This document shows, one piece after another, positions 51,934 to 61,017 of a stretch of 64,000 nucleotides of DNA (its first letter is position 1; every line of letters begins with the position of its first letter). The position numbers and the translations under genes are program-made. The stretch is from FEN-1297 sp963843605. Its GTDB lineage: Bacteria > Bacteroidota > Ignavibacteria > Ignavibacteriales > Ignavibacteriaceae. The stretch is taken from the NCBI GenBank assembly GCA_963843605.1, contig CAWJLA010000002.1:62001-126000 (forward strand). Direction: 5' to 3'. The notes beneath the pieces are model-generated. The model saw only the letters and a list, made by a program, of their open reading frames with translations. It was not told the DNA's origin and ran no database searches.

Positions 51934-52780
51934 ACCTTTTTTCTTTTAAAGGATTAATAATAAACATAGGCGCAGTTACTTTATTTGCTGATTTTAAATC
52001 TAAGTCTGTAGAGGAAATTTTTTCCAGTGCCGATGCCAATCCTTCGGGATACCTCGTAAGCCTTGCGCCGTTTGCATCGGCAAGGTATTCCCTTCTCCTG
52101 GATATCGCAAAGTATAATAACTGAGCGGCAATCGGAGCCAGGATTGCAAAGACTATGGCGATCACCATTATAACTATTTGTGCCTGGCCGCCTTCCGAAG
52201 AAGATTTAGAACGGTAGCGGGCCGACGACCCGCCGGAAAACCAGAGCCCTCTTAAAAAGACTTCGGAAATTAAAACAATGCTGCCAAGCATTATTCCTGC
52301 AAACGTCATAATTAAAATATCCCGATTAGCTATGTGGGACATTTCATGTGCGATAACGCCTTGAAGCTCATCGCGGTTCAGTTTTGAAAGTAGTCCTGCT
52401 GTTACCGTAATAGCACTGCTCTCAGGTTTTATCCCGGTAGCAAATGCATTAGGAGCGGCTTCATTAATGATATAAACTTTAGGCATCTTAGGCAGGTTAG
52501 CGGCTATCTGCATTTCCTCGACAATATTAAATAATTGAGGGTGTACATCCGGAGTTACTTCACGTGCGCTGCTTACTGACAATAAAATAGAACTTCCCGC
52601 CGTATAGCTTATCATTGACAAGATAAACCAGATGAACAATGCAAATATTATCCCGTAAATTCCTCCGTCTCCCGGAAAGAAATAACTTCCGACAAGAAAG
52701 CCCAGTATTATAAGTGCAATGCCCATAACGATGAATAACGCCATCGTTTTTCTTTTATTAGATTGAATTAATTCCCACAT
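51881..52780 (-). CDS. HtpX-like M48 membrane metalloprotease, N-terminal part (frameshifted)
   Basis: 299 residues, of which the last ~18 (ETFRFYKYTPVDFGKD) are out of frame. Two N-terminal membrane helices (about 14-33 and 37-60), the zinc site HEMSH (HExxH) in LQGVIAHEMSHIANRD near 145, two further membrane segments (about 155-175 and 200-225), and the third-ligand region REYLADANGARL. HtpX-type proteases degrade misfolded membrane proteins. The downstream frame supplies the conserved THP end and a zinc ribbon. It lies 47 bases after lemA; LemA-M48 gene pairs are common. Confidence 0.88.
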   Translation of the reverse strand: MWELIQSNKRKTMALFIVMGIALIILGFLVGSYFFPGDGGIYGIIFALFIWFILSMISYTAGSSILLSVSSAREVTPDVHPQLFNIVEEMQIAANLPKMPKVYIINEAAPNAFATGIKPESSAITVTAGLLSKLNRDELQGVIAHEMSHIANRDILIMTFAGIMLGSIVLISEVFLRGLWFSGGSSARYRSKSSSEGGQAQIVIMVIAIVFAILAPIAAQLLYFAISRRREYLADANGARLTRYPEGLASALEKISSTDLDLKSANKVTAPMFIINPLKEKRYETFRFYKYTPVDFGKD

Positions 52781-52827
52781 AACTTTTATACAAAAAAAAA
52801 TTTTAATGAATAAATATCTGCCTGTAT

Positions 52828-53385
52828 TTAGGAGAAACTAACTTTCGGTACTTCTCTATCAGATTTGTCTTCCACTTCGAAAAAGGTCTCTTCTTTAAAG
52901 TTGAACATTCCCGCCAGTATGTTTGACGGAAACATTTGTATTTTATTATTATAGAATAGCACCTGATCATTATAATTCTGACGGGAAAAAGAAATTTTAT
53001 TTTCGGTAGAGGTTAATTCTTCCTGAAGAGCTAAAAAATTCTGATTGGCTTTTAGATCAGGATAGTTTTCAACTACCAGGAAGAACTTACTCATTGCGCC
53101 GTTCAATTCGCCTTCGGCCTTTGCCCGGTCTTGAACACCGGTTGCATTCATGGCCTGACTGCGGGCGTTCGTAATATTCTGAAGAGTTTCTCGCTCGTGA
53201 GTCATATATCCTTTAACTGTCTCTATCAGATTCGGAATCAGATCGTGCCTTCTTTTTAATTGAACGTCTATTTGGGACCAGGCGTTTTTAACCTGGTTCC
53301 TTAATTTAATTAAAGAGTTGTACATAGATATTACCATAAGTATACCCACGACAACTATGATTAAAATGATGATTAAAACCGCCAT
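52828..53385 (-). CDS. LemA family protein
   Basis: 185-aa protein: one N-terminal membrane helix (about 3-24, VLIIILIIVVVGILMVISMY) followed by the helical LemA domain with the diagnostic NQVKNAWSQIDVQLKRRHDL and IPNLIETVKGYMTHE, then SRQNYNDQVLFYNNKIQMFP. Function of the family is not established, but it repeatedly occurs next to M48/HtpX proteases, as here. GGGAG precedes the ATG. The gap to the zinc-finger gene upstream is 10 bases, so the three are probably cotranscribed. Confidence 0.95.
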   Translation of the reverse strand: MAVLIIILIIVVVGILMVISMYNSLIKLRNQVKNAWSQIDVQLKRRHDLIPNLIETVKGYMTHERETLQNITNARSQAMNATGVQDRAKAEGELNGAMSKFFLVVENYPDLKANQNFLALQEELTSTENKISFSRQNYNDQVLFYNNKIQMFPSNILAGMFNFKEETFFEVEDKSDREVPKVSFS

Positions 53386-53395
53386 ATTGTACTCC

Positions 53396-53797
53396 CTATT
53401 GATTAGTTTTGAGTTTATGACCGAACATTTGTCTAATTAAATCTAAAATAATGTTGCCCTTATCCAGTCCTCCCGATTCAAGCAGATCCACAAGCTCGCC
53501 TTGATCGAACCATAAACCGTGGTGATGTTTGCACCTGTCTATTAAAATATTTTCATCATTACCGCAAAGAACTTTTTCCATTTTCTTTCCGCAGACAGGG
53601 CATTTAAATTTTTTCTCGGAGGCTGATTTGTCAATATTGAACGACGCTAAAAGTTCAGCTTTGTGTATTGAACTTTCCAGTAAGATTTCCAGTTCACCGC
53701 CGTCCAGCCATATTCCCCCGCAGCTTGTACAGTGATCTATTTCAACATTGTTAAGCTCAAGAATTACAAGAGGATTATTACAAACAGGGCAATTCAT
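53396..53797 (-). CDS. Zinc-finger protein with two zf-TFIIB-type motifs
   Basis: 133-aa protein; the ATG at 53797 (MNCPVCNNPLV) is preferred because the zinc finger starts immediately, while an upstream start would only add a basic leader. Two copies of a CxxC zinc-ribbon plus a Gly-rich GGIWLDGGELE-type helix: CPVCNNPL with CTSCGGIWLDGGELEILL, and CPVCGKKMEKVL with HHGLWFDQGELVDLL, where the second uses Cys/His ligands. First gene of the zf-TFIIB/LemA/M48 unit; such proteins may recruit or regulate the protease, which is an inference. Confidence 0.87.
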   Translation of the reverse strand: MNCPVCNNPLVILELNNVEIDHCTSCGGIWLDGGELEILLESSIHKAELLASFNIDKSASEKKFKCPVCGKKMEKVLCGNDENILIDRCKHHHGLWFDQGELVDLLESGGLDKGNIILDLIRQMFGHKLKTNQ

Positions 53798-54006
53798 GTT
53801 TTTACGCTTTCTTTGTAATTGTATATTAAAAAATAACAAATACTCAGGTAAGTTTTAACCATTATTTTCTATTTTGACGATATATGTTCGCGAATGTTTC
53901 GATTTAATTAAAGTAAATTCAGAACCAGTTTCAGGATAAATACTTTGATCGGTATATACGTCGGGTAATATTTTAGCTTAAATTAGTGTCTTAAAATTAT
54001 AAAAAT

Positions 54007-54039
54007 AAAGATGCGAAAACTTTCGTTATTCGCATCTTT
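54007..54039 (-). terminator. Rho-independent terminator of the NagB-LmbE gene
   Basis: On the minus strand AAAGATGCGAA and TTCGCATCTTT form an 11-bp perfect stem with an 11-nt loop, then TATTTTTATAA. It begins 29 bases past the stop codon at 54068. Confidence 0.88.
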
Positions 54040-54067
54040 CTAGTGAGTATGAAAGAAATTTTAAGTC

Positions 54068-56437
54068 CTATTTATTTTCAGTAAGCCGTCTTAGTTCCAT
54101 ACTCTTAGTATAAAATTCTTTCACGTTTAATTCTTTAAGAAATTCCATACCGTGAGTTGCACGTATTCTCGGACTGGGGTTCTGTGAAAAGAAATCTTTT
54201 CCCAGGCATAGCCTAACCGTTTGATACTGATTAGTTTGAATAGAGTGAGCAAGCCGGCAAAAGGGACCGTCATATTCATAACTCGGAAAGCTTGCGTCTT
54301 TTTGAGAACCGTAGCTGTTCATGAAAATATTTTCCATTATTGCCAGAGAGTTTAAACTAACCGGAACATAGGTAGTTGCTTCGGCAGGATGAAATCTGTA
54401 CCACACATTTCTGTATCCCCAGATTTTTATTTTAGAAACGTCGGCCTCTTTCTCATAAAGTTTAAGCGCTTCCGAAATTGCCATAAGTACTTTATAATGA
54501 GTATCCGGTCCGCTTCCTTCAGGATCGAGAGCAACCGTAATAATTGTCGGTTTAAATTTTCTCAGAAGTTCGAGCACAGGAAGGACATCCCGGTTAACTT
54601 CCGGGTTTTCGCTGAATACTTCGCCCTGGTAAAATCCCAATCGGAGATGCGAAACCGCATCCCCTGTAAAACCGAAATATGCCCAGACTATTTCTTCTTC
54701 CCATTCTCTTAACATCCCCTTCAGTTTTTGAACATGAGGTATATCTTTTTTACCGGGGTACTGGGTATTAAAATAATTAACTAATTCATCCACTCTGTCG
54801 GCCAAATAAGTAGGATTATCTTCCTCGTATATCTCAATTAAATTTCTAAGAGTTCTCGAAGCAAGAGCTTCATTCTTTAGCGTGCCGCTGCGTGCCGCAA
54901 GGCTGTCAAGATAAAGATTTACATCATGAATTTTTCCATCATTAAATTTCGGCGAAAAATATTTTTCTGAAAATTTCACCTTAAAATCTTCATTTAACAA
55001 ATAGTGCTTCAGATTCTGCATCACGCCCAGCATATATTCGTTCGTCACTGCAGTAAATCCGCTTGTTAATGTGGTAAAATGATGTTTATTGGATACGGAC
55101 CGTACCAGGTGGATTATTGAAGGCAGATATCCCAGCATAATATCATCATGATGAGGTGCGGTGTGAAGTATCCTCTGGTTTTCAATTTTTGCTATGCCTC
55201 TGCTGAATTTATCCAGGGCTGACTTATGCACCTTTTGATTTATTTCTCCTACTGTCAGACCTGTTTTCTGCAAAATATATTTTCCGAATTCATCTTGACG
55301 GTAATCCGTTTCACTTAATGTTAAAATTTCCCTTCCCTTTTCAACCGCTAAATTTATTACTGCCCGCTCTATAGAAAAGTCGGAAAGCGGTTCTTCGTTC
55401 TTCATATCTGCAAGCCGTCTTTCTCTCAATCTGATTGCGGCACCGTTTGTTAAATAAAACCGTCCTTTGGATAATTTTTGTAATACTGTAGCGGGATACT
55501 TATTGCATTGCGGGTTTTCTATTGAATCTCTTATAATATTTGCTTTTGCCTCGCCGGCAGCGATAATTATTGCAACGGCATTTTTATTATAAGTAATCGT
55601 TTCCAAACCGATTGTAATCACAAGCCTTTTCCTGGCAATTTCAATTCCGCCGAGATCGCTTGCTGCAGCAGCCTGAGTCTCGTAATTAGTCTGAATTAAT
55701 CTGGTTGTAGAATAGTGATCGCTTCCCTGTATGTTAAAGCCGATGTGCCCGTCGGGCCCGATACCTCCTAAAAAGAAGCCAATCCCCCCAAGAGCCTGTA
55801 TTTTTTTTTCATACTGTGTACAGAACTCGTCGACGTATTCAATAGTTTCCTTCTGAAGTCTTTCCTGCCGTGTCTTAGCCCATCTGTGTCGGAAAGAAAG
55901 ATCAACACTTTTATCCGGGAAAATCCGGTTCAACGGAAGATTTTCGGCTGTAGGTATTTCATTTATATTTATCAGCAGAGCCTTATTGATGTCAAGCTCC
56001 AGATTTTCAAAATAAAAGCGCTGAATATAATAGTAAAAGCTATTGTGCTGAAAAGAATCGATGGGATAAAATTCATCAATCTGCACAAAGTGAAGACTAT
56101 TCATATCGGGTCTTTTAGATACATCCAGTCCTATTTTATTCAAGGAATCCTGAACTTCTTTTTTACTCCAATTTTTTAAATAATAAGTAACCCATTTAAT
56201 AAAATGTTCGGGAGTCTTGCCGGTAGGCAAAGAGATAACCCCGCCAGGATTTTCAATCACCCATTCCAGGAACCTAAGCGCCGCAAGGCGACCTAATTCA
56301 GGAAAATTATTAACCTGAATAATTCCTATTTTCTCGGCGGGGGCATAAATTAATTTTTTCCCTGATAAACCCAGATAGTATTTCTCTACGTTTGATAAAT
56401 CCTCTTTTTTGTTTTTCTCAATAATTTTCTTTTTCAT
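54068..56437 (-). CDS. NagB-like deaminase fused to LmbE/PIG-L deacetylase-like domain
   Basis: 789-aa two-domain protein. The N-terminal half (about 40-350) resembles glucosamine-6-phosphate deaminase: SLPTGKTPEHFIKW (phosphate loop), FVQIDEFYPID with the catalytic Asp-Glu, and GGIGPDGHIGFN. The C-terminal half (about 425-780) is a PIG-L/LmbE fold with the metal site AxxHxDD in TAPHHDDIMLGYLP and a later His in SGPDTHYKVLM. LmbE enzymes remove N-acetyl groups from GlcNAc derivatives, so the fusion could deacetylate and then deaminate an amino sugar. Similar fusions are found in Bacteroidota. It follows the sugar operon after 389 bases and has its own terminator. Amino-sugar substrate is inferred. 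Confidence 0.9.
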   Translation of the reverse strand: MKKKIIEKNKKEDLSNVEKYYLGLSGKKLIYAPAEKIGIIQVNNFPELGRLAALRFLEWVIENPGGVISLPTGKTPEHFIKWVTYYLKNWSKKEVQDSLNKIGLDVSKRPDMNSLHFVQIDEFYPIDSFQHNSFYYYIQRFYFENLELDINKALLININEIPTAENLPLNRIFPDKSVDLSFRHRWAKTRQERLQKETIEYVDEFCTQYEKKIQALGGIGFFLGGIGPDGHIGFNIQGSDHYSTTRLIQTNYETQAAAASDLGGIEIARKRLVITIGLETITYNKNAVAIIIAAGEAKANIIRDSIENPQCNKYPATVLQKLSKGRFYLTNGAAIRLRERRLADMKNEEPLSDFSIERAVINLAVEKGREILTLSETDYRQDEFGKYILQKTGLTVGEINQKVHKSALDKFSRGIAKIENQRILHTAPHHDDIMLGYLPSIIHLVRSVSNKHHFTTLTSGFTAVTNEYMLGVMQNLKHYLLNEDFKVKFSEKYFSPKFNDGKIHDVNLYLDSLAARSGTLKNEALASRTLRNLIEIYEEDNPTYLADRVDELVNYFNTQYPGKKDIPHVQKLKGMLREWEEEIVWAYFGFTGDAVSHLRLGFYQGEVFSENPEVNRDVLPVLELLRKFKPTIITVALDPEGSGPDTHYKVLMAISEALKLYEKEADVSKIKIWGYRNVWYRFHPAEATTYVPVSLNSLAIMENIFMNSYGSQKDASFPSYEYDGPFCRLAHSIQTNQYQTVRLCLGKDFFSQNPSPRIRATHGMEFLKELNVKEFYTKSMELRRLTENK

Positions 56438-56826
56438 AACTTTTACTTTTTATCCATTAATATGAGTTTTAATTAAAATTATAATTGAATAGTTGCAGGT
56501 TTTAATTGATTTTTTTTTCAGTCGCGGATACAATAAATTTAAATATCTAATTCTTAGTATATCGTTGATATTAGATTATAACAAGTCTATTTACTTCCTG
56601 ATGAGACAAAAACTTTAATATAACTTCCGGTCAAATATTTTACTCAATTCAGCGTGATTAATATCTGTTTATGGTGAATCTGAAGCATATCTTCCTCATG
56701 TTTAGATATTTTTAATGGACTGCTTGCTCCGACTTACGCGGTATTCTACAAAAAAATTATCAGAAGTTTTAGACAAGTTTTTTTTCATATCCGGATTTCA
56801 ATTTAGACAATCTCATTTTTCATATT
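56438..56826. other. Intergenic region, nothing recognised
   Basis: 389 AT-rich bases between the epimerase stop and the NagB-LmbE start, same strand. It should hold the NagB-LmbE promoter. No clear terminator, RNA gene or repeat was seen. Confidence 0.45.
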
Positions 56827-57786
56827 TTATTTTTTTACATTATTTATATTGCTAAACACTTCCGTAAAATAAGTAATAGTAGCTTTTAATCCAGTTGCAA
56901 GGTCATAACGCGGAGAATAGTTTAATTTTTCCTTTGTTTGTAGTATAGAAGAAAGACTGTGCTTAATATCTCCTGGTCTTTCTTTTTCAAAGATGATTTT
57001 ACTTTTACTTTTAGTTTCTCTAAGTATAGTAGTTGCTATATCATTTATCGATATAGCATTTCCGCACCCCACGTTAAAAACACCGGAAACTTTTTGATTT
57101 GTAACCGCAAGAAAATTGGCCGCAACAACATCTTTAACAAAAACAAAATCTCTTGTCTGCTCGCCGTCGCCGTAAATTACAATAGGTTCGTCATTGAGTG
57201 CTTTACTTACAAATATTGGTATAGCAGCCGCGTATTGGCTTTTGGGATCCTGTCTGGGACCGAATACATTAAAATATCTCAGTGAGGTTGTACCTAAACC
57301 GAAATTTTCGCGGTAAACATCCAGATAATATTCACCGTCCAGTTTAGTGATACCGTACGGCGACTTAGGCATAGGTCTCATTGTAATTTCTTTCGGGCTT
57401 TCCGGATTTTCTCCGTAAATAGCCGCACTGCTGCTGTGCACAATTTTTTTCACTTTATGTTTAACGCATGCATCAAGCACATTTAAAAGCCCTTTCACAT
57501 TTATATCCACGCATTCGTGAGGCTTTTCTATTGATTCAGGAACAGATATCATTGCGGCAAGATTGTGCACGTAGTCTGTGCCTTTTAAAATTTCAAATAC
57601 CGCATCCTTATCGGTAATACTTGCATTATGCACGGTGATATCCCTGAATGGTTTTAAATTTTTTAGATATCCCGATCTCAGATTATCGATCACATGAACA
57701 TCGGCTTCATTGTCTATCCAGTGTTCAACAATATGCGAACCGATAAAACCGGCTCCTCCGGTAATTACTACTTTAATATTCTTCAT
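56827..57786 (-). CDS. NAD-dependent NDP-sugar epimerase (extended SDR, GalE-like)
   Basis: 319-aa extended SDR. NAD-binding TGGAGFIGSHIVEHW at the N-terminus, catalytic Ser in HSSSAAIYGENP, and Tyr-xxx-Lys in SPYGITKLDGEYY. NDP-sugar binding regions are LRYFNVFGPRQDP and IYGDGEQTRDFVFVKDV. This matches UDP-glucose/UDP-GlcNAc 4-epimerases and related NDP-sugar enzymes. As last gene of an operon with a galactokinase-type kinase and a nucleotidyltransferase, a Leloir-like role (for example UDP-galactose to UDP-glucose) is likely but not proven. Gap from the ROK gene is 25 bases. Confidence 0.9.
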   Translation of the reverse strand: MKNIKVVITGGAGFIGSHIVEHWIDNEADVHVIDNLRSGYLKNLKPFRDITVHNASITDKDAVFEILKGTDYVHNLAAMISVPESIEKPHECVDINVKGLLNVLDACVKHKVKKIVHSSSAAIYGENPESPKEITMRPMPKSPYGITKLDGEYYLDVYRENFGLGTTSLRYFNVFGPRQDPKSQYAAAIPIFVSKALNDEPIVIYGDGEQTRDFVFVKDVVAANFLAVTNQKVSGVFNVGCGNAISINDIATTILRETKSKSKIIFEKERPGDIKHSLSSILQTKEKLNYSPRYDLATGLKATITYFTEVFSNINNVKK

Positions 57787-57811
57787 AGATTAAATTCTTA
57801 ATTGTTTTTAA

Positions 57812-59026
57812 TTATACATAAGCCGTGGGATTAAGATGCTCAACATCGAATAAATCCATGGCAAGATAAATGGCTACACCTAGCGCACCGGCTTTGTTAC
57901 CCAGTGTGGAAGTAACGAACTGAACGTTTTTATTTAAGTGTACAAGGGAATGTTTCATTGCGTTGCTTTTTATAGAATCGACAAGATAAGGCACAGCATT
58001 GGATACGCCTCCGCCGAGTATTATAACCGACGGATTAAATAAGTTTATAAGAGTTGCAATTCCGAATCCCAGATGCTGTCCGGCTTCTTCAATTATTTCA
58101 ATCGAGAATTGATCGCCTTTGTTAGCAGCTTCCAGCACCGCTGAAGCATCAATATCCTCAACTTTTTTTCCGTCATGCATTATTATAGTATCTGCGCCTT
58201 TGGTAATTTTCTTCCTGGCTATATGTGTCATTGCCCTACCGGAAGACACTGTTTCAAGGCATCCCCTCTTTCCGCAATAACATAATTCACCGTCTGAGAC
58301 CACCTGAATATGGCCGAACTCGCCAGCATAACCGTCCTCGCCGTAGTACACGTGACCGTCTAATATTATTCCCAGCCCTAGCCCCCAGCCAACATTAACA
58401 CAAAGCGCATTTCTTACATTTTTAGCGGCTCCGAACCAAAGTTCGCCTAAAGCCATTGCTTTAAGATCGTGTTCAACGTGAACCGGCTTGTTAAATCTTT
58501 CCATTAAAACTTCTTTTGCGGTTTTCTCACCGAAATTAAAGTATGTCTCCGTTAAACCTAATCTCCCTCTAACCATACCGGGAAGCGATATACCTATTCC
58601 CAGAAGTTTATTCCACTTAACTTTCGCCGACGATAATATGAGTTTAATTTCTTTTTCCAGGTCGTCTATAACTTTAATATTATTGCTTAGAGAAATAGAC
58701 TTACGCCTGATATCTGCAATGATATTATTTTCGAGATCCAGAATAATAAAATTTGTAAACAACCTGCCTATGTCTATCCCAAGTATGAATCCTGCCGCAC
58801 CGTTCAGTTTTACTACAAGCGGCGGGCGTCCGGCCTGAATATTTTCTTTGTCTTTAACTTCAACTACAAGGCCCTCTTTTTTGAGCATTGAAATAATACT
58901 GGAAACCACAGGCAAAGTAATACCGGTTTCCTTTGCAAGATCTGTTAATGAAAGAGGGCCTTTATCTAACAAAGCCCTCAAAATAAGATTTCTCCTGATT
59001 TCGTTTTTTTTTCTGACTTTACTCAT
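57812..59026 (-). CDS. ROK-family transcriptional regulator
   Basis: 404-aa protein: N-terminal winged helix (about 10-65; GPLSLTDLAKETGITLPVVS) and ROK domain (about 80-395). The ROK core includes LGIDIGRLFTNFIILD, CVNVGWGLGLGIILDG, GYAGEFGHIQV with the sugar-binding Glu-x-x-His, and zinc ligands CYCGKRGCLE. The phosphate-loop lacks the GGT of ROK kinases (DIGRLF in place of DIGGT), which argues for a regulator that senses sugar (NagC/XylR type) and not for a sugar kinase. It is embedded in the carbohydrate operon, one base from the nucleotidyltransferase stop, so it probably autoregulates that operon. Confidence 0.93.
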   Translation of the reverse strand: MSKVRKKNEIRRNLILRALLDKGPLSLTDLAKETGITLPVVSSIISMLKKEGLVVEVKDKENIQAGRPPLVVKLNGAAGFILGIDIGRLFTNFIILDLENNIIADIRRKSISLSNNIKVIDDLEKEIKLILSSAKVKWNKLLGIGISLPGMVRGRLGLTETYFNFGEKTAKEVLMERFNKPVHVEHDLKAMALGELWFGAAKNVRNALCVNVGWGLGLGIILDGHVYYGEDGYAGEFGHIQVVSDGELCYCGKRGCLETVSSGRAMTHIARKKITKGADTIIMHDGKKVEDIDASAVLEAANKGDQFSIEIIEEAGQHLGFGIATLINLFNPSVIILGGGVSNAVPYLVDSIKSNAMKHSLVHLNKNVQFVTSTLGNKAGALGVAIYLAMDLFDVEHLNPTAYV

Positions 59027-59027
59027 T

Positions 59028-59906
59028 TTACTTAAATAATGAATTTGGATAATGTATTTCTAAATATTTTTTTACAGGAATTATATCATGTTTGTTAGTA
59101 AGATCGGGCACATGTTCCGAAACCGGATAAGCATATACCGATTTTTTATATTCAAGTGCCATCATTTTTACTGCTTCCGGCAATTCTTTTTCATGTCTTA
59201 TAGGATGAAAAGGTACGTTTTTTAAAAATGGTAAAATTAAATCGTAATTCAAACTAAAAATATTCATGCTGACCCCGACATTGCCGTCAGACCCCTTCAC
59301 TGATTCAATATCTTCGGGTGTCGGCTTCTCAATTATATCCGTCAAATAATTTTCATCGTCTTTTTTTGTAACCGCAAATTTTTCGATTCTGCTTAACTCG
59401 AATTCCAGAGCACTGCGGTTATAATCCGCCATAGAATTTTTATAGTCTTCTTTCAGCATTAATTTTAATGCCGAGGTTGAATATAAATTATCACTGTTGC
59501 AAACGGTAAATCGTGAGCCACTCCAATCATGCTTAGCCTTAAGTCCCTGGAACAATGCGTCTGCGGTTCCGATCGGTTTAATTTTACCGGCCGGAATTTT
59601 TTGCACCGCGTACGAAATCGTCAAACCGAAAAAATTGTTGCCTTCTTCTTTCTTACCATAGTATTCCTTAATACTGTTATCTTTTTCACCGATAACTATT
59701 AAGATATCTTTGTAACCAGCTTCCCGCGCATTGTACAGAAGATAATCCAGGAAAGGTCTGTAATTATCGCCGACCCCGATCATCGATTTTGCTTTACTGT
59801 CCGCATCGCTGATTAAATGCGTATCTAAATTTTCTTCCGGTTCTGCCGGTTTTTTCATTCTTGATGAAATTCCTCCCGCTAATATAACCAATTTAGCATC
59901 GCTCAT
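59028..59906 (-). CDS. Sugar-1-phosphate nucleotidyltransferase
   Basis: 292-aa NTP_transferase-fold protein. The signature begins KLVILAGGISSRMKKP, is followed by a longer insert than usual (about 20-45; EPEENLDTHLISDADSKAKS), and then GVGDNYRPFLDYLLYNAREAG. FTVCNSDNLYS supplies the metal-binding Asp and TDIIEKPTPEDI the Glu-Lys-Pro motif. It should convert the sugar-1-phosphate made by the adjacent GHMP kinase into an NDP-sugar. Its ATG overlaps the kinase stop by four bases (ATGA). Which nucleotide is used cannot be read from sequence. Confidence 0.85.
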   Translation of the reverse strand: MSDAKLVILAGGISSRMKKPAEPEENLDTHLISDADSKAKSMIGVGDNYRPFLDYLLYNAREAGYKDILIVIGEKDNSIKEYYGKKEEGNNFFGLTISYAVQKIPAGKIKPIGTADALFQGLKAKHDWSGSRFTVCNSDNLYSTSALKLMLKEDYKNSMADYNRSALEFELSRIEKFAVTKKDDENYLTDIIEKPTPEDIESVKGSDGNVGVSMNIFSLNYDLILPFLKNVPFHPIRHEKELPEAVKMMALEYKKSVYAYPVSEHVPDLTNKHDIIPVKKYLEIHYPNSLFK

Positions 59907-60997
59907 TTTAAGACCTCTGATATGCTTGTAAGAGTTCCTTCATCGGCTTGAATTATATATGCTTTGCCGCCTTCTTTTTCAATAGCGTCTTTAACTTTTT
60001 CCGGATCTTCAGGTGCATAAGCAAACATACAACCGCCGCCGCCCGAACCGTTTATCTTTGCACCGTATGCGCCTGCTTTTAATGCTGCATGTATCATCCT
60101 GTCAATCTTAGGAGTGGATATTTTTAATATATCCCGAAGCACCGCGTGATGCTGAGTTAAAAGTTTTCCCATCGATTTATGATCGACCGGATTCTTTAAT
60201 AATATACGCCTCGCTTTTTTTGTAATTTCACGGTTTCTAAAAGTCCCGTCCAGCAGTTCAATCTGTTCTTTTGATAAATCTTTGGTGTAGTTAGGAATAT
60301 CGTTTTTGCTCACAGTCTGCAGCGAAAAGTCTTCGTATTTATTTCGCAATTCGGCAACAACCTTTTGTATTTGCTGCTTGACCCTGGATAAAATGTATTT
60401 TGTGTCTTTCGGTTCTCCGGAATCGCCGAGAACGAATTTTCCCAGCTTCACGTCTATTTTTTTTACTTTTATTTCAGGATATGAATCCAGTGAGATTATT
60501 CCGCCTATCGCAGTTGAGTATTGATCCATCATGCCTCCCGGCTCGGCAAACTCCAGGACTTCGGCTTCGTATGCATATTCGGCAATCTGTTCAGGTTCAA
60601 GTGCAAGGTTCTGATCGCTCATCTGAGCAAGAAAATTTATCCAGCTTACAATTAAAGCCGAAGAACTTGAAGTACCTGCATTAATAGGAATCCTCCCTTG
60701 AACAGTACAATCGATACCGTGTGAAAAAGTCATCCCGTGTCTTTTCAACACATTAATCGAACTTTTAAAATAATCGCGTTCCTTTAAATATTTTTCAGAG
60801 TCTTCAAGGCTAAATGTTTCCGTGTCGTTTATATCGGGCAATTTTATATTTAGATTCTTATCGTTTCTTATATTACCCTTTATATTTATTCTTAATGATA
60901 TTGCGCAAGCAATAATCGGTAAATTAAGATAGTCCTGATGCTCACCGAACAGACAAACTCTACCGGGAGTAGACACCCGAATCTCATAATTTTCCAT
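59903..60997 (-). CDS. GHMP-family sugar kinase (galactokinase type)
   Basis: 364-aa GHMP kinase. The first motif STPGRVCLFGEHQDYLNLP is the galactokinase signature (GRxxLxGEHxDY). The second, GRIPINAGTSSSSALIVSW, is the ATP loop (GxxxSSA), and the third is KINGSGGGGCMFAYA. Substrate region (LEFAEPGGMMDQYSTAIGG) contains the catalytic Asp of MDQ. Expected product is a sugar-1-phosphate, for example galactose-1-phosphate or N-acetylhexosamine-1-phosphate; the exact sugar is not resolvable. A GGGAG lies before the ATG, 20 bases after the symporter stop, and the end is coupled to the nucleotidyltransferase. Confidence 0.9.
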   Translation of the reverse strand: MENYEIRVSTPGRVCLFGEHQDYLNLPIIACAISLRINIKGNIRNDKNLNIKLPDINDTETFSLEDSEKYLKERDYFKSSINVLKRHGMTFSHGIDCTVQGRIPINAGTSSSSALIVSWINFLAQMSDQNLALEPEQIAEYAYEAEVLEFAEPGGMMDQYSTAIGGIISLDSYPEIKVKKIDVKLGKFVLGDSGEPKDTKYILSRVKQQIQKVVAELRNKYEDFSLQTVSKNDIPNYTKDLSKEQIELLDGTFRNREITKKARRILLKNPVDHKSMGKLLTQHHAVLRDILKISTPKIDRMIHAALKAGAYGAKINGSGGGGCMFAYAPEDPEKVKDAIEKEGGKAYIIQADEGTLTSISEVLK

Positions 60998-61017
60998 TTT
61001 TATTCTTCTCCCAGAAG

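Noticed and set aside
57812..59026. ROK sugar kinase (glucokinase)
   Set aside because: The N-terminal winged helix and the loss of the GGT phosphate-loop motif point to a repressor instead.
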